From: DATKKX01 sp035542775
Lineage (GTDB): Bacteria; Planctomycetota; Phycisphaerae; UBA1845; UTPLA1
Length of the DNA: 5,695 nt
Direction: 5' to 3'
NCBI GenBank assembly: GCA_035542775.1
Contig: DATKKX010000429.1
Location: forward strand, 1-5,695
Made by a program: the position numbers and the translations under genes. Shown here piece by piece: positions 1-5,317 of this stretch; the stretch's first letter is position 1, and each line of letters opens with the position of its first letter. The notes below the pieces were generated by a model that worked only from the letters and a program-made list of their open reading frames with translations, ran no database searches and was not told the origin of the DNA.

Positions 1-752
1 GCTAGCGGGTTGAACATCGCCGGCAAGATAAGCCAGTAATTCCCGCCGGCCACCGCTGCGAATTGCAGGAGCCATATGTGCACGGCTATCGTCAGCAGGA
101 TGCCGCCCAGCCCAGCGGAGAACTCGCTCCGTCCGCGAGAGAGGATGAAGAAGAGAGGCGTGTACCAGCAGACCAATGCTGCCGTCGACACAACGCTTAC
201 CACACACAGCCAGAGGACCGGATGTGTGACGGCGGTCGTATAGGCAATTTCGTAATTCCTGACCCCGTTTCCGGCCAACCACTTTGAAAGCGTCTGCAGC
301 GGACCGTCGGACGGTCCGATCTGGTAATAGGACACGGGCGTAATGCGGAAGCCTCTGCTCCACAGTGCCAGAGCACCCGCGGCTGTGGCGATCGCCATGA
401 TGCCCAGGACTTGGTAAAGCCCGGCGCGCCACTTGGCCAACAGCACGTCGGCACGGGAAACGGGCTGGGCAATCAGGAAGCCCCAGGTGCGATCGGCACG
501 CTCGGTGGCCACCGGGCCCATGGCGATGAAGATCGTCATCAGCACGCCGACCGGCCAGTAGATCAGCACGGCGGCTTCGTTGCTGGGGATGATTTGAGCC
601 CTGAGCATTCCGGCGAGGAGGGCGCTCAGGACAATCGTGCCGAGGACGAATCGCCAGTGCTGTTCCTGCCATTCTTTGCGCAGCAGGGCGGCGCGGATTG
701 ACTTGCGCGTGACCTTTGGAGGGGGCACGGGAGTTGGAGGAGGCTCATGCAT
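1..752 (-). CDS. ABC-2 type transporter permease, C-terminus cut by window edge
   Basis: This is the membrane subunit that pairs with the ATPase encoded just upstream. The frame is open from the ATG at 752-750 to the left edge, giving 250 residues with no stop. Hydrophobic segments lie at about residues 34-50, 61-82, 112-131, 178-204 and 214-236, so five membrane helices are visible and a sixth is probably missing. Residues 84-111 (ERADRTWGFLIAQPVSR, then AKW) match the conserved cytoplasmic stretch of ABC-2 permeases, where a charged segment and a 'PVSR' turn precede the next helix. The N-terminus is proline-rich (EPPPTPVPPP), then basic. The start is supported by GGAGGA at 758-763, five bases upstream. 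It overlaps the ATPase stop by 8 bases (ATGCATGA), implying translational coupling. The substrate cannot be read from the sequence. The ABC-2 assignment is firm; export of a drug, lipid or peptide is a family-level guess. Confidence 0.88.
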   Translation of the reverse strand, partial: MHEPPPTPVPPPKVTRKSIRAALLRKEWQEQHWRFVLGTIVLSALLAGMLRAQIIPSNEAAVLIYWPVGVLMTIFIAMGPVATERADRTWGFLIAQPVSRADVLLAKWRAGLYQVLGIMAIATAAGALALWSRGFRITPVSYYQIGPSDGPLQTLSKWLAGNGVRNYEIAYTTAVTHPVLWLCVVSVVSTAALVCWYTPLFFILSRGRSEFSAGLGGILLTIAVHIWLLQFAAVAGGNYWLILPAMFNPL

Positions 753-1647
753 GGAGTTCCTCCCGCCGGCCCGTCACGTAGGCCTCGAAGATCTCGTCCA
801 GGTTGAGATCGACGAGCCGCAGCCCGTCGCGACTCATGGATGTTAGAGGCCCTCGCACCGCCTCGACGTTTTCGACGGTCAAGGCCCACGTTCCGTCCCT
901 GGAGTCGGCATCCAGGATGCTGGCCAGGCTCGGTAGCCGGGCTCCTTCCTTGGGCTGCATGACGACGCGTTTGACCGACTCGCGGAGCTTGTCGACTGGG
1001 GCGGACTTGATGATTTTGCCGTCATGCAGGATCGCCACCTGGTCGCAGATGGGCTCGATTTCGTAGAGCAGGTGTGAAGAGAAGAAGACCGTGACGCCCG
1101 CCTCCTGGAGATGGCCGATGACGTCGCGAAGAAAGTCGCGGCGGGCCACGGGGTCCAGACCCAGCGTGGGATCATCGAGGATGACGATCCTGGGACGATG
1201 GGCCAGCGCCAGCAAGAGGGCCAGGCGGCTGGCTTGCCCTTTGGACAACGTTCCGACTTTGGCGTCGGCATCCAAGTGCATCTGCCGGCGAAGCTGCTCC
1301 GCCAGAGTCGGGTCCCAGGTGGGATAGAATCTCGCGAGCCAATGGATGAGTTGCCCGACACGCATCCAGGCGTACATGGTTTGGTTTTCGGCCATGTAGC
1401 CGACGCGCCGGCGAACTTCCAGAGCATCTGTACGTGGGTCCAGGCCCGCGACCTGGCAGTGACCGGCATCCGGACGGAGAAGGCCGAGAAGCATGCGGAT
1501 GAGTGTTGTTTTACCCGCACCGTTGAGACCGAGGAAGCCGAAGATGGAGCCGGCAGGCACGTCCAAGTCCAGGCCGCGCAGCACTTCGTGCCTGCCGAAT
1601 CGCTTATGAAGCTGTTGAACATGGATCTCGCCGCCAGGTTCACTCAT
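745..1647 (-). CDS. ABC transporter ATP-binding protein (YtrB/CcmA-like exporter ATPase)
   Basis: This cytoplasmic nucleotide-binding subunit should power the permease encoded directly downstream. The 300 residues hold a complete ABC domain: Walker A GLNGAGKT (40-47), a Q-loop region GYMAENQ (83-89) with Glu87 where Gln is often found, signature LSKGQ (134-138), Walker B IVILDD (154-159), D-loop GLDP (163-166) and switch histidine in SSHLL (His192). A C-terminal extension of about 90 residues ends in NLDEIFEAYV, the usual tail of ABC-2-linked ATPases. The catalytic Glu after Walker B is Asp159 (codons GAT GAT), a conservative change that could slow hydrolysis. The start ATG has GAGGAGG (1656-1662) eight bases upstream, inside the end of gntR, and overlaps the gntR stop by 8 bases (ATGAGTGA). 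The order GntR-ATPase-permease resembles Bacillus ytrAB-type operons. The exported substrate is unknown. Confidence 0.95.
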   Translation of the reverse strand: MSEPGGEIHVQQLHKRFGRHEVLRGLDLDVPAGSIFGFLGLNGAGKTTLIRMLLGLLRPDAGHCQVAGLDPRTDALEVRRRVGYMAENQTMYAWMRVGQLIHWLARFYPTWDPTLAEQLRRQMHLDADAKVGTLSKGQASRLALLLALAHRPRIVILDDPTLGLDPVARRDFLRDVIGHLQEAGVTVFFSSHLLYEIEPICDQVAILHDGKIIKSAPVDKLRESVKRVVMQPKEGARLPSLASILDADSRDGTWALTVENVEAVRGPLTSMSRDGLRLVDLNLDEIFEAYVTGRREELHA

Positions 1648-2038
1648 TGGTTTGGCCTCCTCGGGAAAGTGTCTGGATCTCGCGATCCAGCAAATCGTGC
1701 AGTTCCGTCGGGCCGATCTGGAAGTGCACCGCTTGTGCCGCCGCCTGGGCCAAGATGGCGGAGACTTGGCGGACGCGCTGGGATTTTTTCAGGGCCGAGG
1801 GGGCATCCTCGACGAAGGTGCCGTCACCCTGGCGGCGGCTGAGGAGCCCTTCCCCGGCCAGCAGATCGTAGGCCTTGAGCACGGTGTTCTGGTTGACTGG
1901 CAGCCTTTTAGCCAGCTCGCGAACGCTCGGCAAACGGTCCCCGGGGCGCAAAGAGCCGTTGGCGACCTGGTACTTGATCTGATCGACAATCTGCCGGTAA
2001 ACCGGCACCGCTGAACTGTTTTCGATTCTGATAAACAT
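1640..2038 (-). CDS. GntR-family transcriptional regulator, YtrA subfamily
   Basis: This small DNA-binding protein of 132 residues is the likely repressor of its own operon. The N-terminal winged helix-turn-helix is clear: PVYRQIVDQIKYQVANGSL (12-30), RPGDRLPSVRELAKRL (31-46), the recognition helix around NQNTVLKAYDLL (49-60) and the wing EGLLSRRQGDGTFV (63-76). After residue 80 there is only a short helical tail of about 50 residues. That length is typical of the YtrA subfamily, which lacks the large FCD or UTRA effector domains and usually sits beside ABC transporter genes, as here. No Shine-Dalgarno precedes the ATG; instead a near-consensus promoter ends about 15 bases upstream, so translation is probably leaderless. 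The last codons carry the ribosome-binding site of the ATPase gene. What effector it senses, if any, is not visible. Confidence 0.93.
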   Translation of the reverse strand: MFIRIENSSAVPVYRQIVDQIKYQVANGSLRPGDRLPSVRELAKRLPVNQNTVLKAYDLLAGEGLLSRRQGDGTFVEDAPSALKKSQRVRQVSAILAQAAAQAVHFQIGPTELHDLLDREIQTLSRGGQTNE

Positions 2039-2041
2039 GAC

Positions 2042-2061
2042 TGTTCTATATAACTATAACA
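2042..2061. promoter_or_regulatory. candidate operator palindrome for the GntR/YtrA repressor
   Basis: The 20 bases TGTTATAGTTATATAGAACA (minus strand) form an imperfect palindrome with 7 of 10 pairs matching and perfect TGTT/AACA ends. It covers the -10 box and the predicted transcription start. YtrA-type regulators bind AT-rich dyads in their own promoters, so autorepression by blocking RNA polymerase is the natural reading. The site is AT-rich in otherwise GC-rich DNA, and part of its symmetry may simply come from the -10 box. Confidence 0.45.
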
Positions 2062-2081
2062 CCAGATCACCTGAGAGTCAA
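2053..2081 (-). promoter_or_regulatory. sigma70-type promoter of the gntR-ABC operon
   Basis: On the minus strand, TTGACT (2081-2076) and TATAGT (2058-2053) are separated by exactly 17 bases. Each hexamer matches the consensus at 5 of 6 positions. The predicted transcription start, about 7 bases past the -10 box, falls near 2045-2046, leaving only about 7-8 bases before the gntR ATG at 2038. This explains the missing Shine-Dalgarno and points to a leaderless or nearly leaderless mRNA. The call is from sequence only. Confidence 0.72.
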
Positions 2082-2112
2082 ACGGAATTGCCGACGAAAA
2101 CGGGGTCACGCG

Positions 2113-2283
2113 ATGGGTCGCGGTTCCTGGCAGGATATGAAACAGCGGGACGGTCGGCTGCTGTTTCCGTGTGATGCCGCCCAGGCGATGGCCGACGTGC
2201 GCCCCGAACACACGGGAGACGGCCAAGCGTCACGCTTCACAGCGTATCGAACAGCCAAGGCACCGCTGTGGTGGTACCGATAA
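2113..2283 (+). CDS. possible small hypothetical protein (56 residues)
   Basis: An open frame runs from the ATG at 2113 to a TAA at 2281-2283 in the gap between the divergent gntR and kinase genes. The protein begins MGRGSWQDMKQRDGRLLFP and ends RFTAYRTAKAPLWWYR, with a balanced mix of residues and an aromatic C-terminus, unlike the Arg/Pro/Ser-rich products of shadow frames nearby. About two thirds of its third codon positions are G or C. There is no membrane segment or signal peptide. Against it: only a weak GGGG stretch upstream serves as a ribosome site, no promoter is obvious, and the length could arise by chance. I do not recognise a family. Confidence 0.3.
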   Translation: MGRGSWQDMKQRDGRLLFPCDAAQAMADVRPEHTGDGQASRFTAYRTAKAPLWWYR

Positions 2284-2437
2284 GGCATTCGGTTTGGGAG
2301 AGATTGTCGCCCCGGCGGCGGTTGCCTGTGAGTACGACCGCCGCGAGGGCTCGCCCGGCCGTCAACGTCACGGAGCGGCCTCCTGGAAGCCCGACGATTC
2401 CTGGATTGATTTAACTGTAGTCACGATATAGAGTAAG
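2284..2437. other. intergenic stretch upstream of the kinase gene
   Basis: No convincing gene is visible here. A weak promoter candidate on the plus strand is TTGATT (2406-2411), a 17-base spacer and TAGAGT (2429-2434). The hexamer AGTCAC occurs at 2419-2424 and again at 2441-2446, 22 bases apart on one face of the helix, flanking that -10 candidate. An 86-codon frame (2171-2431) spans the area, but its Arg/Pro-rich, family-less product looks like chance. Confidence 0.3.
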
Positions 2438-3742
2438 GTGAGTCACAAGAGCGAACCCATGTCGAGCCCTCCGGAACACCCTGGGAATAAGACGGCTGCG
2501 GGCAGCGATACGTACGTGGGCCGCGCAGTCGTGGACGCCAGGCTGGCGACCCCGGAGGAAGTACAGGCCTGCATATCGAAGCTGGCCCAATACCATGCGG
2601 CGGGAAAAAACGTGACGCTCGCCGACCTGCTGGTGAAGGCAGGTTTTGTGACCCCGAGCCAGCTCAAGCGGCTGGCGCACCCGGCAGACGATTCGATGGC
2701 CCCGGCGATGATCCAGATCCCGGGGTTCCAGCTCATGCGAAAGGTCGGGGCGGGGGCCATGGCCAGCGTGTACATGGCCAAGCAGTTGTCGCTGGACCGG
2801 ATCGTGGCGATCAAGATTCTGCCCAAGCGTTTGAGCGACGATCCCGAGTTCGTGGCCCGTTTCTATAAGGAAGGGCGAGCGGCGGCGAAGCTCAATCACA
2901 ACAACATCGTGCAGGCCATCGACGTCGGCGAGTATGGCAGCCACCACTACTTCGTAATGGAGTACGTGGACGGCAAGACGGTCTACGACGAGATGGCGAA
3001 GAAGCGGGTGTATTCCGAGAGGGAGGCGCTGGACATCATAATCCAGATAGCCAAGGCACTGGAGCACGCCCATGCGAAAGGTTTTCTCCATCGTGACGTG
3101 AAGCCAAAGAACATCATGATCACCAAGGACGGCACGGCAAAGCTTGCTGACATGGGCCTGGCCCGGCAGGCGAGCGATGCCGAAGCCGCCACGGCCGAAA
3201 AGGGGCGAGCGTTCGGAACGCCGTATTACATTTCCCCCGAGCAGATCCGCGGGGCGGTGGACGTCGATTTTCGCGTGGATATTTATTCGCTGGGGGCGAC
3301 GCTGTACCACATGGTGACCGGTCGCGTTCCCTTTGAGGGCAATACACCCGCGGAAATCATGCACAAGCACCTCCGCGAACCGCTGGTGCCGCCGGATCAC
3401 CTGAACCCCAGCCTGTCCGCCGGGTTGGGGGAGGTGGTCGAAAGGGCCATGGCCAAGGATCCGGACCGGCGGTATCAATCCACCAGCGACCTGCTCCTGG
3501 ACCTGGAGGCGGTCCGGCGTGGCGAGGCTCCGCCGCAGGCGCACATGGATTATGATGCCAACCTCTTGAAAAACCTGGCGGATGGGACGGGGCCGGCAAC
3601 CGGCCCGGCGTTACAGGCCGGCCAGGCGCAGGATCTGCCGTCGGGCACGAAGGCCAACTACGGCGCGGCAATGCTGGCAGTGTTGATCGTCGAATCCATT
3701 CTGATTGTCATTCTCCTCGCAGTATTGGCAGCAAGGGGCTGA
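2438..3742 (+). CDS. tail-anchored Hanks-type Ser/Thr protein kinase with GspE/MshE-N-like N-terminal domain
   Basis: This 434-residue protein kinase transfers phosphate from ATP to Ser/Thr of unknown partner proteins. Residues 27-80 contain two short repeats (GRAVVDARLATPEEVQ; LADLLVKAGFVTPSQL) like the helical N-terminal domain of GspE/MshE ATPases, probably a docking or ligand-binding unit. The catalytic domain runs from about 97 to 365: glycine loop VGAGAMASVY (103-112), Lys126 in VAIKIL, alpha-C Glu145, HRDVKPKN (218-225), DMG in place of DFG (238-240), GTPYYISPE (260-268) and DIYSLG. All residues needed for catalysis are present. After a Gly/Ala/Pro linker, residues 410-432 form one membrane helix followed by two residues, so the protein is tail-anchored with the kinase in the cytoplasm and no PASTA or other ectodomain. 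The GTG at 2438 lacks a ribosome site; the ATG at 2459, with AAGAG seven bases upstream, may be the true start, removing seven residues. Confidence 0.95.
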   Translation: MSHKSEPMSSPPEHPGNKTAAGSDTYVGRAVVDARLATPEEVQACISKLAQYHAAGKNVTLADLLVKAGFVTPSQLKRLAHPADDSMAPAMIQIPGFQLMRKVGAGAMASVYMAKQLSLDRIVAIKILPKRLSDDPEFVARFYKEGRAAAKLNHNNIVQAIDVGEYGSHHYFVMEYVDGKTVYDEMAKKRVYSEREALDIIIQIAKALEHAHAKGFLHRDVKPKNIMITKDGTAKLADMGLARQASDAEAATAEKGRAFGTPYYISPEQIRGAVDVDFRVDIYSLGATLYHMVTGRVPFEGNTPAEIMHKHLREPLVPPDHLNPSLSAGLGEVVERAMAKDPDRRYQSTSDLLLDLEAVRRGEAPPQAHMDYDANLLKNLADGTGPATGPALQAGQAQDLPSGTKANYGAAMLAVLIVESILIVILLAVLAARG

Positions 3743-3933
3743 ACCAGGTTTCGCCGGAAGCTGTCGTCTGCGGTCTTCGCAACGAATCCGCCGTATCAGC
3801 TTGGTCGTCACTGCACGGATCGGCGCCTCGTGGGGAAATCCCTAGTGGGCATGGGCGCGGCCCCGTGATATGGTCTAACCACCTCGTGGATCGAGCGGAA
3901 AGCGAATGCCGAACGGCCGGGTTTAGGGTCCAG

Positions 3934-3993
3934 AAAAAAATCTGATTCGGCGAAAAAAAGCTCTTGCCGTTGCGCGGAATCGCGAGGTATATT
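3934..3993 (+). promoter_or_regulatory. candidate promoter with upstream A-tracts for the sigma factor gene
   Basis: TTGCCG (3964-3969), an 18-base spacer and TATATT (3988-3993) resemble a sigma70 promoter, with 4 of 6 and 5 of 6 consensus matches. Directly upstream are two runs of seven A residues, at 3934-3940 and 3953-3959, 19 bases apart centre to centre. They sit where an UP element for the RNA polymerase alpha subunit, or an intrinsic bend, would lie. The predicted start is near 4000, giving a 5' leader of about 165 bases before the sigma ATG. Confidence 0.5.
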
Positions 3994-4013
3994 TCTTTTG
4001 CCGCACAGAACTC

Positions 4014-4020
4014 AAGGAGG
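4014..4020 (+). promoter_or_regulatory. orphan Shine-Dalgarno-like AAGGAGG in the sigma factor leader
   Basis: This is a perfect anti-16S match with no ATG, GTG or TTG 5-12 bases downstream; the nearest ATG is 28 bases away, at 4049. The overlapping GTG at 4020 is too close. It may be a standby ribosome site, a regulatory pairing element, or chance. The sigma gene's own site is AAGGGAG at 4151-4157. Confidence 0.3.
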
Positions 4021-4166
4021 TGCGCATCCAGTCCAGTTCTCGGCAGGGATGCCGAACTCGAATCAACACCTCATCAAGCGACTCACCTGGTCGACGCATC
4101 GACGGACGCATGCCCAACAGCCGCTCGCCGGGAGTTGGGCAAGCCTGAACAAGGGAGTGTTCGGCA

Positions 4167-4952
4167 ATGAAGTCTTCTCGTCGCGATCGGCATGACGTGA
4201 CCGTTCTCTGGCAGCAGTACCTTTGCGGGCGCTCTGACAAAGTGCGCAACAAGCTCGTTGAACACTACCGGCCGCTCGTGCATATGCAGGCGGCTCGGCT
4301 GGCTCAGAAGCTGCCCGCGCAAATCAGCTACGATGAAATCTGCTCGGCCGGTTACGACGGCCTCCTTGAGGCGGTCGAGGCCTACGACCCGAGCCACAAG
4401 GCAAAATTCGAGACATTTTGCCAACAGCGCATCCATGGAGCGGTGATGGACTGGCTCCGCTCCCTGGATGGCCAGTCTCGCACCGTTCGCAGCTTCGAGA
4501 AGCAGCGGATGCTGAACAAAGAGTTGCTTGATTCCGACTTGGGCCGTCCGCCTTCAGAGGATGAGATTGCCCGGCGGATGGGCATCAGCTCAGAGCGGTT
4601 TACAGAGCTCTCGCGGCTGTCGCGGCTGGGGCACGAGGTGCACTTGTCGGCGGTGCAAAGCGACGACGACGGGCAGCCGCGAGGCTCGCCCGGGGGGTGG
4701 GATGTTCACGATACCAGAGCGGTAGATCCAGCGCAACGCGTGTCACAGCAAATGCTTACAGACTACATTACGCGGGGGCTTAACCGGGAAGAGCGGCTTG
4801 TTTTGATCCTCTATTACAGCGAAGGTTTAACCATGGCCGAGATCGGCCTGGTGTTGGATCTGTCCGAATCCCGGGTCAGCCAGATCCATAAGGATGTCAT
4901 TTCACGCCTACGCCGCCGTTTCAAGGACGAAGCGGCCGAGATGGTCGCCTGA
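4167..4952 (+). CDS. FliA/WhiG-family (sigma28-type) RNA polymerase sigma factor
   Basis: This 261-residue alternative sigma factor would direct RNA polymerase core to a specific promoter set. Its length fits the FliA/WhiG/SigD group and there is no region 1.1. Region 2 spans about 25-100, with YRPLVHMQAARLAQKLP (34-50), the core-binding and -10 segment SAGYDGLLEAVEAYDP (60-75) and FETFCQQRIHGAVMDWLRSLD (81-101). Region 3 includes RPPSEDEIARRMGIS (127-141). A polar, Gly/Asp-rich linker (165-186) leads to region 4 (about 204-253), with LNREERLVLILYYSEGLTM and the DNA-reading helix-turn-helix through SESRVSQIHKDVISRLRRRF. After region 2, typical family members read 'DWVPRSVR'; here it is DGQSRTVR (101-108), a noticeable divergence. 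The ATG is supported by AAGGGAG nine bases upstream. No flagellar gene or anti-sigma gene is adjacent, so its regulon may be motility, development or stress; the sequence does not decide. Confidence 0.93.
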   Translation: MKSSRRDRHDVTVLWQQYLCGRSDKVRNKLVEHYRPLVHMQAARLAQKLPAQISYDEICSAGYDGLLEAVEAYDPSHKAKFETFCQQRIHGAVMDWLRSLDGQSRTVRSFEKQRMLNKELLDSDLGRPPSEDEIARRMGISSERFTELSRLSRLGHEVHLSAVQSDDDGQPRGSPGGWDVHDTRAVDPAQRVSQQMLTDYITRGLNREERLVLILYYSEGLTMAEIGLVLDLSESRVSQIHKDVISRLRRRFKDEAAEMVA

Positions 4953-4966
4953 CTGCATAAGCAGGA

Positions 4967-4985
4967 TCGGGGGCGGAGCCCCCGA
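4967..4985 (+). terminator. GC-rich hairpin after the sigma factor gene
   Basis: TCGGGGGC (4967-4974) and GCCCCCGA (4978-4985) are perfect inverted repeats of 8 bp around a GGA loop, starting 14 bases after the sigma stop. The stem is very stable, but no T-run follows, so this is not a canonical intrinsic terminator. It could act as a terminator in a GC-rich host, as a 3'-end stabiliser, or as one copy of a dispersed palindrome. Confidence 0.5.
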
Positions 4986-5317
4986 AGACCATCGGCCACG
5001 CGTCTGCTGGACGAATGGGGGGGAGGGATCTGGGCTCGGCGGGGCGAGCGCATCTGCGGGCTTTGCGTGGGCAAGAGCTGCAATTAGGAAAGTCGGAGGT
5101 TGCAGTCTGTGAACTCGGCGGGCCGGGATTTGGCCAGTCCGCGCCCACCTCGCGACCCAAGACCGATCGGCGCCATTGCCCAGACGAGGATGCCGTTCAA
5201 CCGGTGAAGGACACCGATGCGCGCGTGGCGGGCCCCTTGGCAGACTGCGGGGCCAGACACGATAATCCAGGTTGACAAACGGCGCGTTCGCGGGAGGTTT
5301 GGAACGGAGGTCGACGA
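4986..5317. other. noncoding gap upstream of the PepSY gene
   Basis: No supported gene lies here. Frames on both strands (for example 5015-5275 plus and 5084-5386 minus) are rich in Arg, Gly and Pro, lack credible starts and match nothing I recognise. The only interpretable elements are the promoter at 5237-5266 and the ribosome site CGGAGG at 5305-5310. Confidence 0.5.
5237..5266 (+). promoter_or_regulatory. candidate sigma70 promoter of the PepSY gene
   Basis: TTGGCA (5237-5242) and GATAAT (5261-5266) each match consensus at 5 of 6 positions and are separated by 18 bases. The predicted start near 5273 gives a leader of about 45 bases ending in CGGAGG and the ATG. This suggests the downstream gene is transcribed independently of the sigma factor gene. 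Confidence 0.55.

Larger units (their letters stand above)
3743..4166. other. 424-base gap between kinase and sigma factor genes
   Basis: I see no real protein-coding gene here. The first half has weak hairpins only: CATGGG/CCCGTG at 3850-3867 (6 bp with one G-T wobble) and CCAC/GTGG at 3879-3889. Neither has a T-run, so a terminator for the kinase gene is not demonstrable. The second half carries two A-tracts, a plausible promoter, an AAGGAGG with no start codon at usable spacing, and the sigma gene ribosome site. Frames from TTG codons at 3964 and 3998 run into the sigma gene and have no recognisable product. Confidence 0.5.

Noticed and set aside
879..1643. Minus-strand frame of 254 codons in another frame of the ATPase gene
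   Set aside because: It is a Ser/Arg/Trp-rich shadow of the ATPase reading frame.
1111..1842. Plus-strand open frame of 243 codons opposite the ATPase and gntR genes
   Set aside because: It is antisense to two well-supported genes, the product has no recognisable domain, and its end is Gly/Pro/Arg-rich low complexity.
2411..3544. Long minus-strand open frame of 377 codons opposite the kinase gene
   Set aside because: It is antisense to a clear kinase, and its product is His/Arg/Leu-rich with no family resemblance. Long antisense frames are expected opposite GC-rich genes.
3588..3610. GGGCCGG/CCGGCCC inverted repeat as a regulatory hairpin
   Set aside because: It lies inside the kinase linker, where repeated TGPATGP codons generate it. 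There is no sign of regulation.
4020..4148. Leader peptide starting at the GTG overlapping AAGGAGG (VRIQSSSRQG...)
   Set aside because: The GTG overlaps the Shine-Dalgarno itself, so spacing is unusable. The Ser/Arg-rich product looks like chance.
3998..4195. Small plus-strand frame of 65 codons before and into the sigma gene
   Set aside because: It has a TTG start without a usable ribosome site, overlaps the sigma start and has no recognisable product. The internal ATG at 4049 is 28 bases from AAGGAGG, too far.
5015..5275. Plus-strand frame of 86 codons in the gap before the PepSY gene
   Set aside because: It has no ribosome site or promoter and a Gly/Ala/Arg-rich composition. It overlaps the better-supported PepSY promoter.
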